A stretch of 64,000 nucleotides of DNA from Wolfiporia cocos (GCA_029448655.1 JACCLO010000004.1:3162001-3226000), one strand, 5' to 3'. Shown: positions 12,349-25,500, counted from the stretch's first letter. Notes: generated by a model from the letters alone, not told the origin. A program made the numbers and translations.

Positions 12349-13253
12349 AGTGTCCTCCAGATCCATGCAATCGTCAACACAATTCTTCATGCTCAAGTAC
12401 CAGTATGTTCACCTTGTCAATCAGCCCATACATCTCGTCACGCGCTTTGTCCACTCCCTCCGTAGGCACTGCAACCAGCGTTTCGGCATCTGGGACGACT
12501 CCATTCACATCCCCAGCTCCATCGGCTAGTACTTCACTGTCGTCCCATTCAGATCCGGGGTCGGTGACAGTGACGACTGGACTTTCATCATCAATCTCAT
12601 CCACCACCACGTCTAACAGTACCGGTACATCTCTTACACATTCGTCATCTGGAAGCAGCGAGACGTCAAATGTGGCTAGCTCTTCATCTCAATCTCAATC
12701 TTCCTCATCGCGACTATCCCCGTCATCTGCAAGCTTTCACACGTCCCAAACATCTACCGGGACTAATACGACGATTGCCTCTGCTGCGTCAACCAATGCT
12801 TCAGCGAGCGCAAATATCGCGCGCGGGCACAAAAATAACGCGGGGGCAATTGCGGGCGGGGTTATAGGCGGCCTTGCTGCACTTTTGCTACTCCTCGGCC
12901 TGCTTTTCCTCTGGCGTAGGCGCCGACGACGCAGCCGTACCGCACCATCAGCCGAATTCATGGCAGTGGCAGCAGCGGCGGCATCGAGATCCGCTCCAAC
13001 GCCCACCACCGCCTCTTTCATGACTGAACGCCAGACCGTGCACCCGCTCGTCCGACGGACGTTGCTAGAGGACGAACAGCCGCCACCCGCATTCACTCCT
13101 GGAAAGTACCGCGACCCCGTCTACGAAAAAGTGCGCTCGGCAGCGCAGCAGCATCAGGAGTATCAGCAGATGTACGGGCAGCAACAAGACGGTCGCTACA
13201 CGGCGTCAGACGAAAGTTGCGACAAGGCGGAAGGGAGCTTCCTCATCGAGTAA
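12349..13253 (+). CDS. Ser/Thr-rich single-pass membrane protein, 5' end unresolved
   Basis: An open frame from an apparent acceptor at about 12348 to TAA at 13251-13253. The N-terminal half is almost pure Ser/Thr (for example SSSISSTTTSNSTGTSLTHS), as in heavily O-mannosylated extracellular stalks. One membrane helix follows (GGVIGGLAALLLLLGLLFLW), then a strong basic stop-transfer run of eight Arg within ten residues, then a cytoplasmic tail of about 110 residues rich in Gln/Tyr near its end. This is the architecture of Mid2/WSC-like surface sensors, but no WSC domain is visible, so the sensor role is only inference. The first in-frame ATG is at 12405. A signal peptide would have to lie in a missing upstream exon ending at about 12311. 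Confidence 0.65.
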
Positions 13254-13761
13254 AGCATCAATCTACATAAGGATGAATACTGCCATGGTACATAGTATTC
13301 ACTGACGGAAATGTGTATATGATGTAGACGTATATTGGACTCTCGACGGTACGGCTTTTTGTAATCTACGCTACCATTCATATTCCCACTCATATTCTGC
13401 AAGTTCATTTTGATCACTCAATGGTTGCCGTGCACTATATGAATAGGCAGGAGATTGTAAGGATGGCATTCCTGGATGAGAGACCGACCATGACCGGGTC
13501 AGCCTGCTGATCCAAAGGAGCAGGCGTAGCCTGTCTACGCTGCGACAACTCAATAAGTTACAATGGCGGAATGGAACTATTCGTCGTAAGAACACGAAGC
13601 ACATCAACCTGATCATCTATACAGAGCTGTATCGGGCCGCGCACCATGGGAATGCGGTGTAGATAAATCCGATGGCGTCGCGACAGCGGGCAGATGTGAT
13701 GTAATTACATGCGGATAAGGTAGTTGTCTACGAGATACATCGCGTGGCGGGGCCACTGCGG
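13254..13761. other. Convergent 3' intergenic region
   Basis: About 500 bases between the mucin-like gene (+) and the SRP receptor gene (-). No gene supported; consistent with two 3' untranslated regions. Confidence 0.5.
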
Positions 13762-16554
13762 TCAATCGCTGAGGATGGCCTGTACAACGTTCGCCACTCT
13801 GAGCTGTCGCAGATCCGTGTACGTCTGCATGTGTACACGGAGAAGACGGGACACGTTGGTAAGTCAGTCAGTACGTGCCGGGTGCATTGGCGGGAACGTA
13901 CCTGTCCACAGCCTACAAAGATGATGGGCTGCCCCGTGACATATGTCATCGAGAGCGCGGCTCCCACCTGAGCAAATACCAGACCATCTTCGTCAGCCTC
14001 GAACATCAGCACCGCGACAGAATGACAGATGCACCTTATCGTCGACGGTGTCCCACTTTGTGACCAGCATGCCATCGATGCCGCGCTCCTTCCCGCCGGA
14101 CGATGCAGAGAAGTCGCGGAGTGCGCGGTCAAACTTCGTGAGCTGATCAACCGCCTCATTGCCTACGAGAGCTTCCCCGACGAAGATGATCTTATCGGGG
14201 TTGTTCACTGCGACCAGCTGCGGGTATCACCATGGACGTTCATATACTGACGTTCCGCTGAACAGATGACATACCTTCGCCAGGGCCCGCATGAGCGGCT
14301 AACATCAAGAAGCATACCAATCAAAACAGCGCACTCCGACATTGAACTAGAGAATCATACCTCATTATCCTGCATCCGACCGGCCGTATCGATGAGCACG
14401 ACATCGAAGTCATTGTCTCGTGCTACCCATGCAACACACATTTAGCGCTTTCTGGAGAAATCGGCCTCCGACAACAATTCAGTATACGACGCACCGTAAG
14501 CAATCGCTTCCTTGGCGATTCCAGCAGCATCCTTGCCATAGCCTCGTTCGTATAGCTCAACCCTTCCTTTGCTGTTTGTAGCACCGTTCACACCCAGCAT
14601 GCTGAGATTGCGAACATGGACGCGCAGTTGCTCGACAGCACCGCTCCTACAATCCGCCATGATGAAATTTGACCTCTACAATGAACTGGAGCTTGCCATA
14701 CCGGAATGTGTCGCAGGCAGCAATGAGCACCCTGAGATTGTTCTGGATAAGCCAGAAACAGACTTTCGAGAGGTTGGTGCTCTTCCCGACTCCGTTGACA
14801 CCAACGAAGGTGATGCTGTAAGGGAGTCGCTGTTGTGTCGACGGCAGTGGAGAGGACATTTTAGTGCGGATTGACAAGAGCAAGTCTGTCGACGTCTTCG
14901 GAGTGAAAATCCGCGTGAGTGAATTTGACAAAGCCGACCGGACAGCGGCATTTGTGGCTAGCACAAGGTCAGAGATAGGCAAGAGCCGGCAGGGGACTAC
15001 TGACTTTGAAAACCGCCCACTTTCTTTCCGATGAGGCTCTCACCGACTCCCTCGCATACCTTCTCCGCGATTTCCTTCGCAACATTCTTTTTCATGAGAT
15101 GCTGCTTCATGCCCTCCAACACTGGCTTGAGATCACTCTCTGTCAGCACCTTCGAGCCCGTCAGTCGGGCGAAAAGCGAGCCCAGAGCGCCCAAAGAGCC
15201 AGAACTGGGTGCGGGAGTGGAACGGGTGTCGTTCTTGAGCATCTGAGTGATGACGTCGTCCGTCCCGCTGGTAAATTCCCAATCTTTCACCTCATACAGT
15301 CCATCCTGGGTTCGTGTGCCAAGCGAGCCCTCATCAACAAGTGCGGCGAGATCTGGGGCACCCTTGTTGTGTGCCTCAACCGTCTCGTAGCTGAAGTCGA
15401 GCGAGGCCATTTCGGACTCCGACGGGGCTTCATCGCCCCATTTGCGCTGCGCCTTTGCTTTGGACTTGCGTTTCGCAGGAGTGTCAGAGCTATGCGGCGG
15501 TCAGCGGGAACATTAGTATGGATGGTGACTTACTCAGAGGGAGGGCCGCTGTCCCGTCCGCTGCTCGTGTCCCCGCGCACCGGACCCCGCCTACCAGTGC
15601 GTCCCCCTCTGCCGCGCAAGCGATTCCTGAGCGCCTCCACATTCCGGGCGATCTGCTGCTCGTCTACGGCGACGGCATTCGATTGGGAGGGAACTGTTAC
15701 CCAGCGGTTTATGAGCGTTCAAGCAGATAGGGTGGCTAACATACTGGTGCTGGAGTCGTCGGACGGTGGACTGGGCTCCGCCGCGGGGCGAATGGGCTTC
15801 GCGCGCGATCTGCGGTCCTACAAGGGAAATGTCATCTGCTGTTTGCAAGTGCGTTGGTTCGGGACACACCTGCGTTGCTTTCTCCTCAAATCCTCGGAGA
15901 ATCTTATCGAAGACCGAATCCCAGTTCTCGAACGCGGTCGCGAAATTCCATGTGGACGATGCCTGGCCGGAGACACTGCTAGCCGCATGCAGAGAAGCAA
16001 CAAAAGCGGTTAGGAACGGTTCGAAGAGCTTCAGGAATACTGTCTTGAGCGCGTTAAGAAGGTCTTCGACGTATGTCAGCTGGAGGATCCGCTGCCATGC
16101 GACCTGTATACTTCGCGTCAGCGATCCCGTCCTGCGAGCGACGACGGCAGCAAAGCGCAGGGTGCCCGATGCGGTAGGCAGAGCCGTAGACGGCCGTCGG
16201 AACGGTCATGAGATCTGAGCTCAAGCAAAAGACAATGACTGACTGGCACGCACCAAGATAGCCGCATCATTCGTAGAAGATCGCTACTCACCACGAAGAT
16301 CAGCTCAAGATCGTTCACGAACGTCCACTTGAATGCCAGTCCGTTCTTCTCGAAGCTGTTGTCGGCAGTCCTGCCTTCGACGAGAGCCTCGCGGACGAGC
16401 GAGCTGACAGGAGATGTGACGGATCCGGCGGCATGGGAAGTTGGGGCAAACGACCGTGACCAGAGAAGGATCCCGCCTGTGTATGGGTTGAATATGGAGC
16501 AGCGCACAGAGACGTGCACAAACTTTTGTGTGAGATTGAGCAATAATCAAGCAT
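13762..16554 (-). CDS. Signal recognition particle receptor, alpha subunit
   Basis: SRP receptor GTPase that docks ribosome-SRP complexes at the ER. Start at 16554: the first exon MLDYCSISHK joins across an intron to SGILLWSRSFAP, matching the family's N-terminal SRX domain (GILLW; NSFEKNGLAFKWTFVNDLEL). A variable linker lies at 15430-16050. The NG domain begins with the helical N part (LDFSYETVEAHNKG..., SLGALGSLFARLTGSKVLTE), then the P-loop GVNGVGKSTNLSKVCFWL, the insertion-box region AACDTFRSGAVEQLRVH, G3 DTAGRMQDNEPLMRAL and G4 TKWDTVDDKVGAALSM, followed by TGQPIIFVGCGQTYTDLRQL. TGA at 13762-13764. All GTPase motifs are present. The gene is divergent from the Argonaute with 293 bases between start codons. 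Confidence 0.95.
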
Positions 16555-16651
16555 AACAGTCTCGGTTCAAGGAGCAGATTGACAAATAGACGAGATGTGG
16601 TGGAGAGCAGCGTGTGCACTTGAGGCAGGGTTCCTCACAGCCGAGATTCGA

Positions 16652-16659
16652 TCACGTGA
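16652..16659. promoter_or_regulatory. E-box-like palindrome TCACGTGA
   Basis: Perfect 8-base palindrome containing CACGTG, about midway between the divergent starts of the SRP receptor and the Argonaute. bHLH factors bind such sites in fungi; use here is inference. Confidence 0.35.
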
Positions 16660-16767
16660 TTGAAGGTAATCGGGTAACGCGTCGCGGCAGCCTAAGCCGC
16701 TAGCACGCGCCGCGAAGCAAGACCTACTTTCTCGGGATAAGCTACTTGTAAATGGTAATGACCGCGA

Positions 16768-16773
16768 TATAAA
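16768..16773 (+). promoter_or_regulatory. TATA-box candidate for the Argonaute gene
   Basis: TATAAA 80 bases upstream of the Argonaute ATG at 16848, followed by a pyrimidine-rich stretch (ccctcgtttcccccacccc) typical of fungal transcription starts. Confidence 0.45.
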
Positions 16774-16847
16774 GGCTTCCCTCGTTTCCCCCACCCCACC
16801 TTTCTAATCTTCCGAGCTACCCCGTTCACTTCATACTAGATCCCCTA

Positions 16848-19800
16848 ATGGCCAACACAGGAACGCAAGGGCTCCCGCTGAGGGTGACCACAAACTCTTT
16901 CGAAATCGTGAACCGTCCGAAGGCTGCGTACTTCCACTATGACGGTGAGCTACTCTCCCCTCCCGCAGCATTCATCAACTCATGGCGATCTCATACAGTC
17001 GGTATGTCTGGATGTGTATCCCTCCATGCCTTGATCGATGATATGGATCGGATTAGAGGTGTGGTCTAACAGACCTAAGCGCCCGAACGATCCCCAAGTC
17101 AAGAGCCCCCGCAGGAATCACGAGATTGTCGACAAACTGCAAAGAGACAACCCACAAATATTCAATCCACGCGCGGCCTATGACGGACGGAAGAATATGT
17201 TTTCTAGGCGTGAAATTCCTAACGGGGACGTAAGGCGTGCACGATATTGTGTCTATTGTTTAGTGGACTGATTGAACTTAAGTATCCGGTGACGATGTCA
17301 CGTACTCCGAGAGAATCCCCTGACTTTAATGTCCATATCACCAGAGTTGCTATTATCCATCCAAGGTTGTTCTTCCGTTGCACAGTCGTACTATCCAGAG
17401 TCATAACCTCTCTTTCAGTGATATACAGCAGCTTACCTCAGCTGGCGGTGCGGCTCCCGGCACAAGCACCATGGCCGTAAATTTGCTCCAGATCATTGTT
17501 CGTCAGGCGGCGAATCAGTAAGGGTCCTCCTATGCATGATTCTGAATTAATGATCAACGTGGATCTAGACGCCATGGCTTCCCGCTAGATGCAAAGAGTT
17601 TTTTTACGAATAGACACTCGATTCAACTAGGCGGCGGCCTCGAGGCGTGGCGAGGTTTCTTTCAGTAGGTTTCTTTGCGGATGACTCATGCCTTGCATTC
17701 AACGCTGTATGTCACCAATTTCAGGAGTGTGCGTCCAGTCCTGAATAGACTGCTCATCAACATCGATATAGCGCACGCCTTGATGTAGACATTTCTTCCC
17801 TCCTGTTATTGCCTACTGAGTACCGTTCATTCCAGATATCACCATGGTCCTCTGGTAGATGTTGCTATCAACTTTCTGGGGGATAACAGCATGCGCACAT
17901 TGACGAACTTGAGGGAAGGCTCCACGGAATTCGTCAGATTGCGCAACTTCTTTAAGAAAGTCAACATCAAGATTAAAGTCGGCCCGTCTGAGAGGAATAA
18001 CAGGGCACGGCCGATCAAAGACCTCGTTCTCAACGCTGGCAGATACGAATTCGAGAAGGATGGCTCGACGACAACGGTTTATGTATGCCGTCCAACACCT
18101 TATTTGATAGTATACTGACTCAACTGCTAGCTTCATTATCGGGACAAATACAACTATACCGTAAAATACCCGGATCTCTTTGGGGTGCGCATCGGCTCTG
18201 GTGCGATTTTCCCTGCCGAAATATGTGAAGTAGTACCAGGGCAACTATATCGAAAGAAGATCCCTCAGCAACTAGCGCCGAAATTTGTTAAGTATACCGC
18301 TCAAAAGCCAGATCAGCGCCTGAGAGCAATACAAGAAGGCGTTGCAGGCCCAGTACGTCGTTCGAGTGAATGTACAATAGGATAAATGTCAAAGCATCAC
18401 TATATTAGCAACAAGTATTTGATTACGACAGGTCCGACTTTATGATCGATGCCGGTGTTGAGGTCCGGCCGGAACCAATCCAGATCCAGGGTCGGGTCTT
18501 GAATACTCCACAGATTAAATACGGATCTTCTGTGCTGGTATGTGCGATTACCTGGGCTTAGTCTAACATGCTCGCTCATAACTCAATAGAGTATTCGTCC
18601 GCGCTCTGGCTCCTGGAATGTGCTCAATCAACGATTCCTTAAACCGGTCCAAATCAGACTCTGGGCTGTCGTAAACTTCGACCAGCATGCCAATGAAAGT
18701 TTGATCAGGCAATTTATTGATGTCCTAGCTCGAAATCTTCATAAACTTGGTCAGTCTTCCGTCCTTGTTGATTTTGTAAGCACTTACAAGTGATTGAACC
18801 CAGGAGTCGGTATGGATACAGTTGCATCAACTGTAAGATGTATATCAATCAAATAGTTCCGATGTAGAAATCCAAAATGCGCCTGTGTTCTCAACGGGAA
18901 ATCCTCACAACGTTGAACAGGTATATTTTGAATATTCATGCTGCCACAATGCTGACAGATAGCTCGTTAGTCATTGATGAATGCCGGAAGGGCTGTTTTT
19001 GAACAACACAAAAACGCTCCGACTTTCCTGCTCATTTTTCTTCCAATGAGTGCAGCCGAACCGAAACGCCGTATCAAGCGGTTTGGAGATACTGAGAATG
19101 GCGTTGCAACACAATGCGTGGTGTGGTTATATGGCTATCGTTCCTAAAGCATCACATTGATCCTAAGTTTATTTAATAGAGGCAAGGGAAATGGGAACGG
19201 TTGAATGATCAGTATTGCAACAACATTGCACTCAAGTGTGTGGCACAACTATCACCCACATAGCACCCATAACACTGATTGTATAGGATAAACGCAAAAC
19301 TTGGTGGCGAAAATTCAGCCACTGCAAATTCAATCCTTCCCGCGGGGTTTATGGTCGTCGGTAGGTAACTCTTTTCACCTTCAGTTGCCTGAGGAAGTTA
19401 TGTTATTTTCTTTTAGGCATGGACGTAGGTCACCCGGGACCTGGAGTAATGAACCGTCCTTCGGTGACGAGTTTAGTAGCTTCTCTAAACTTCAGCGCCA
19501 CAATCTACTCCGCGCACTCCTGCGTTCAAAAGCCGCGTGTGGAGATTATAAGTGATCTTAAGGGGATGCTGACAGTGAGTTTATGGGCATAGTGAGCAGG
19601 GTCCCTTCATTAATGGCATACAGGCGGCTTTACGTGACTTTGGAGTGAGCAACAATGGCAACTATCCGCGTGGCATCATCTTCTACAGAGATGGTGTTTC
19701 TGAGGGGGAATATGCACATGTTGCAGAGGAAGAGATCACTGCCATCAAAGGTGATTGTGTGCAAGTAACATACCGTTAGACCTGTGCATTAATTTCCAGC

Positions 19801-20703
19801 TTTATAGAAACTTTCAGGGACCTTCGCGCTCTGGATCCGAGAACACGCGACTTCAATGATCAACCCGCTCAATTTCATCAGAACCAATATCCCCGGATTA
19901 CCTTTATAGTTGTGGGGAAAAGGTAAAAACCGATGATAAGTGGTTGGCAGGATCGGCTCACAACTCTCAAGGCATCACATAAGATTTTTCCCTTCGGCCA
20001 GGTATGCATTATAATCTATCAGCTATAAAGGATTATAACCGTCGCGGGCTACTCTACCAGAGACCAATCGGACAGCTCTGGCAATTGCCCTCCAGGATTC
20101 GTTGTTGACGATCAAATAACTAATGCAACATTCCCCGACTTCTATCTACAATCTCACAGTGGAATTCAAGGCAGTGAGTGGTTGCTTTGATGCACCGTGG
20201 TCCAGCCACGTTAAGTCTTGCCACAGCTAGCCGCCCAAGCCACTACATCGTTCTCCAGAATGAGATAGGGCTAACACCCGATCAGTATGGATTCCGATTA
20301 AAACAAATATTTCCATTATTCTTAAGCTGGCCGTTACACTTCAGATATCAAGAAGTATCATTCGCGCTATGCCATGTCTACGCGAGCGCCACACGATCCG
20401 TCTCAATCCCTGCGCCCGTCTATTGTGAGTAGCATATGTTTCTAATTATCGTATCCTCAGTTCTGATACAAAATACAGACGCCGACGTATGCCGTTCGAT
20501 TTACCGGGTTTATCCTTGACTAATGATTCCTTCAGCGAGTGTGTGCACGAGCCGAGAATCACTTCGACGAGGCATTGCATTTCGCCGAATCAGATGCTGC
20601 AACGACAACAAGCGGCGGTTCGGCAGACTTCCCCCTAGAGAAATGGAGAGAGGGTTACAGACAAGTCCACAGATCGATGAGAAGACAAATGTATTTTTTA
20701 TAG
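16848..20703 (+). CDS. Argonaute, apparently intact, about 24 introns
   Basis: Start MANTGTQGLPLRVTTNSFEI, stop TAG at 20701-20703 after RSMRRQMYFL; about 850 residues after splicing. N domain: FNPRAAYDGRKNMFSRREI and VNLLQIIVRQAANQ. L1 linker: LGGGLEAWRGFFQSVRPVLN. PAZ: YTVKYPDLFGVRIGSGAIFP and FPAEICEVVPGQLYRKKIP. MID: PTFLLIFLP and IKRFGDTENGVATQCV. PIWI: INAKLGGENS, GMDVGHPGPGVMNRPSVTSL, VQKPRVEIISDL, FYRDGVSEGEYAHVAEEEI, VVGKRHHIRFFPS, TNATFPDFYLQSHSGIQGTS and SIPAPVYYADRVCARAENHF. The catalytic set reads D (GMDVG), E (PRVEII), D (YRDGV) and D (YYADR): a slicer-type DEDD, as reported for some fungal Argonautes. Guide-RNA silencing is family knowledge. Every exon junction I tried could be kept in frame. 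The weakest is near 16933-17090, where a very small exon and a poor donor are needed. Confidence 0.93.
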
Positions 20704-20973
20704 AGCGTTTCTTGTTTTCGGTCAAATCTGTCTGCAGTCTCAAGGGAATGTAAGGTGCCAATATACAGTGCCAAAAGCGAGGTTCATGTGACATCAATCT
20801 GCTCATTTGACGGATCTATGCGTTCGATGTCCGCGTACATTCCAATTTTCCGCTCTGCGCTTACAATGTTACATCTCGCGTGCAGCCACAGCCAAATTCG
20901 GTGGAGGCTGTGATTGATCAAACAAGACTCCCGAGACAGGTGCTTGCCGGACAAATGCTGGTGAGCACTGTCA

Positions 20974-22524
20974 TCACCATCCTCGCGTCGCAAGTCGACC
21001 GCCCTTCATTCCGTCGGTACTGTTACAAATGAAGGTCAGACGATGAAATGCCCCATCCAAACGATAGACGCCAAACTCACATTGTAAGCCCAACCATTGC
21101 CTCGCCGAGGTCCTCCGAGATCTGTCAAAGTATGAACAATCCATCTGCACCGCGAAATGAGATGACACACCTCCGCAAGCAGTTTTGGATTGTTGTAGTG
21201 CGTTACGGCCTGAACAATCGCGCGCGCGCGTTTGGCAGGGTCGCCAGACTACAAGGAGGCTTAGCTCGTGTCGGGAAGCGAAGGGTCGATCAACTCACGT
21301 GGAAGATACCCGAGCCGACGAAGACTGAGACACAAGATGAATATGTGCTTCATGTAACACTCGCGGTGTACTACGAACCTCCATCACAACCAAGCTGCAT
21401 CATCAGCGCAGCGTCCGCTGAAACGCAGGATCAGTTGTTGGTAGGTCAATTGAGCGCAGCCTCCAGCTCACCTGGTGTCGCGAGACCGCCCGCGGCGAAG
21501 TTGACAACGGGAAGGCGCTTTAGCCTCGCGGTCTCCTTGAGGAGGTGGAATGGCGCCTGGATATCCTTCGCATACGCATACAGTTCCTCTTCGTTCATGA
21601 CGCTCGCCTTGCGGATCTCACTCATTACGGAACGCTGGTGGCGCACAGCCTCGACGACATTGCCTGTGCCCGCTTCGCCCTTGGTGCGAATGAAAGCAGC
21701 ACCCTCGGAGATGCGCCGCAGCGCCTCACCGAGGTTGCGCGCGCCACATACGAAGGGCACCTTGAAGGCGTGCTTGTTGATGTGGTGCTCGTCGTCCGCG
21801 GGCGTGAGCACCTCCGACTCGTCGATGTAATCAATGCCAATCGCTTGGAGAATCTGGATAGCAACTTAAGCTTGATAACCCAATGTATGCGCAGCAGATG
21901 TGGTGCATACCTGTGCTTCGACAAAGTGGCCGATACGCACTTTGGCCATAACCGGAATGGTGACAGCATCAACGATCTCTTTGATCATTTTTGGGTCGCT
22001 CTGCAATCATTGATAAGGAGGTGAGCTGAATGATCAGTACCATGTAAGTACTCACCATCCGCGCGACGCCCCCCGTCGCACGAATGTCAGCGGGGACCCT
22101 TTCCAGAGCCATCACGGCGCATGCACCAGCTTCCTCTGCTATGCGCGCCTATAACGAAGTGAGAAGACATCGCACCGGTAGTCACACGAAACGTATACCT
22201 GCTCCGCGTTGACCACGTCCATGATTACTCCGCCCTGACAGATAGGTTAGCGAATACACCGATACACCCGACCTGTCTTGTGCACACACCTTCAGCATCT
22301 GAGCAAGGCCGGACTTGACCTACACAACATATCGGTTCGCGGTCAATCGCAGTCAGTCGTGCGAGCACACGCGCACCCACTCCGAAGGTTCCCAAGCTGC
22401 TGTTCGCGCCATCCTTGGTCTGTGTTGAGCGCGTCGGAGCAAGCATTGGGGTGCCCGCTGAGTTACCGGCGCCCTGAATGGGCGGAGTGGCAATCCCTGA
22501 TGGCTGGGAGTTCGGCGTGGACAT
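20974..22524 (-). CDS. Pyridoxal 5'-phosphate synthase, PdxS/SNZ/PDX1 subunit
   Basis: The synthase subunit that builds pyridoxal 5'-phosphate (vitamin B6) from ribose 5-phosphate, glyceraldehyde 3-phosphate and ammonia supplied by the PdxT/SNO glutaminase. ATG at 22524 opens a Ser/Thr/Pro-rich extension. The barrel then reads [20 protein letters not shown] (catalytic Lys region nearby), [95 protein letters not shown] (second catalytic Lys in the RTKGE context) and [13 protein letters not shown]. The C-terminus is [20 protein letters not shown] followed by RGW and TGA at 20974-20976, reached through a last intron (about 21020-21085). The SNO partner is not in this window. Confidence 0.95.
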
Positions 22525-25500
22525 GGTCGTGCAATGGGGGAGACGAGAGTGCCGCCGTCGACTTTGAAGGAGGATGGAGAGTAAGTCTGACTCGTTCCGT
22601 TGTCTTTGTGCAGATCATTTGCATGAGATCGGCTTTCAAAATTTCAGATCGCTCGACGGCGTCTCCCGTTCCGCCGCGCCCGACGCCTTCGGACCAGCTT
22701 GTCTCTCTCTGTCTCGCCATCGTCGCGTGCCCATTGCGCTTCCTCGTTTATGTAACTTGCCCATGTCCTCTTAGAACGACCTGCAGCTGGCTTGGCGACT
22801 GCAAGCCTGGTCACATTCCCTGTACCCTTGCTCACATCTGAACGACTGCAAGAGCAGTATGGCGTTGATCTTCGCGGATTGAGATCAAGAGGCCGTTGGA
22901 CGCTCAGGCTTTTACATACCATGACATGCCGATTCAGTGAGTAGTAGCTTGCGACGCTAACACCTCACGAGTCCGCATGCAGTGCTTGCTTTCGGATCTC
23001 CAGCCAGACGCTATTGTCGTTCACCGGCTCGCTTGCTTGATGGTGATACATAGTCCAGACTCACTACATGTTGCAATTGGCGTCCATTGAGTCAGCAACC
23101 GGCCTTATGCTCGTTGCGAATGGCGCGGACCTGCGGCGGGAGTGCGATCGGAGCTCCTTCACTCCTGGCAGTGGTCCCGAAGGCTCTCCGCATGCGTACT
23201 GACAATTCTTTCTGCAGGGATCTTCCGTGTCAATTTCAAGTTTCTGATGATTCGAACTTTGCTCACCTGCACAAATGAACAACGTGTATAAGGCGTCAAC
23301 AATGTCTGCACTATGACTCGCTTGCTCTAATGACTCGCCAGCCTGCATCGATGCTCTGCGAGACCACGGAACTTGTCACTAGTTCTAGCCATGACTCTCC
23401 ATATATGCGTGGATCAGACAATGCTTCTAGGGTTTCTATTCCGCAAACCTTCAATCCACGGCAACGTACTATTTTGCAATCCTGTCGTCCTCATGGCACA
23501 TAACCATCGCCTTCCGCTTGCGCAGCCAGATCGACCGCATCTTGTGCCTTCATGTGGTTCCTACATTATACACGATTTTATCTGTGCGCCCTAATCGCCG
23601 CTCATTTCCACCCGAGTCATATTGTCTGATTACAGAAAGACGCCCGTTTATGCACGGACTGTTTCAGGCCTGCAGCCTGCAAGCCTCATTTAATAAAGTT
23701 CTTCACGGATGTGCGATCCTCACAGCTGTCGTATGTGGTGCTTGGGTCCGTGCGCGCTGCCTGGCGTCCAAGAAACACCGATACGGCCTTCTTCGGAGGC
23801 GCGCTGACTTCTGCTAGCTCAGAGGAATCCGCGGGGCGTATATGTGCTGTCTCATAATCCCCCTTTGGAATCGCTAGTAGCTAGATTCTCCGAAAGCTCA
23901 AATGAATTGTGCAGGTCACAGTGCCGCCTGAAAAAAGAACTCAATCATGGCGGAAAGCGATGCGAAGTTGCTCGGCGGTCTATAATACTGCCATCGGAAT
24001 AGCGCGCGGCTTCTTGATCAACAAATCGTTCCATGGATATCTGTCCCAGCATTTAGGAGCCTCTTGTGGGTTGCTCAAGCTCGATTTCGCCGACATACCA
24101 TCACATATGCCACGGGTTCCATTCTTCAGCTATCATCCGAGGCAAATGAATGTTACCGCAGTTCGCACCCGACGGACTCACCTGCTGCTATAGTACATGG
24201 CCGGGCATAATCATCCGCTGCAGTGGCCGCTTGACGCCTTCTTTAGGTACGGGAGAAGCTCAATTCATACAAGTTTAGCACAGCGCTGACCGTGCCGGCA
24301 CGTACGCTGATAATGCCGGACCATCGGACAGTTTCAACGATATGCATGACTGTGCCCATCAAGCCGTATAGCGACATTCGTATCGATGCTTTGTCAAAGT
24401 ACCTCTCAATTGGTGGTAAGGACCGATGAAGTCGACGGAAAATACTAAGCGGCGATGCGCAATTTGATGAACGGCCGAGGCATTGTTCGCTGCGAGGCCA
24501 CAGCTTCTCAAGACCGCTCCAGACTCTCTTGAGATATCCTGTTCCAAGTTAATTCCCGGGCGGGGCGCTCGCGCACGAACCTCCGCATATCCATACTGGC
24601 AGGCGGCCCGCCACTGTCGACCACCCGGTGCCCAAGCCGCTCGACCACCCTCCTATCTATCCGGGCTTCCGCGCTACCATACATTAGACAGTTTTCGCAA
24701 CGGCCTAACCGCCGAAGATTGTTGGTCGATCGCTTGCTCCACTTGGCTGAGAGCCCCAGCCAAAAACCGCCCCACAAGCCGTGGCCGATGGCGAGCCCCT
24801 CAGCCTTGCGAAAAGTGTCTATTTTCAGTCCACATCGCGAGCGGGCAGACCATCTGAAACCCCGTCGCGGTGCCTGACATGTGGCACGCAAGATGGAGAG
24901 AATCGCGCGGCGCTCGTGGAGAGAGATAGGATTCAGAGAGCCATTCTATCGCCAACGACGATCAGCAATTCGTCGTACACAGGATCCGTGAGCGCAGCGA
25001 AACGCGCTCGCACCGCTTCAATGCATATCTGGCGCGGCTTCCGGGCACGATTGCGCCTTTACGAAGTTTGTAATGGGTGTAAGAAAGGAAGACATCGCAT
25101 TCTTGTACGTATTTTGGTCCCAAACGAGCTGTGGCGCAGAAACATGGAGGTCGCGCACGACTGCGTCTGCCTGTGGAATAGAACGTCATGGCGGGGTCTT
25201 CTAGCTTCTAGCGGGGATGTGGCGCGCACCTTCTGCTTCCCGTGGTCTGTGTATGTGTCCGCTGAATTGCTAACTACCAAGATGTGTCCGCCCGCGAGCG
25301 TCCGACGACGATTCCTCCCATGCATCTTGCGCCAGATGCGCGGCACAGCATGAAGGCGCCATACGCGAAACAGATAACGTGGACACTAACCGTCAGCTCC
25401 GGCACGAGGTGTCCTTGTACGGCAAGGGCTGGGAGCACATAAGACGGCTCAACGATCGGCTCGCACACGTTCTGTCTACACGGGTGACGCTCACAAGACA

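Noticed and set aside
16848..20703. Argonaute as a pseudogene
   Set aside because: It first looked broken because no long frame exists past 18.4 kb, but every motif could be joined through plausible GT...AG introns without stops.
24508..25353. Overlapping frames of 127 and 190 codons on opposite strands
   Set aside because: The plus-strand frame begins at GTG, neither has family motifs, and no splice sites extend them sensibly.
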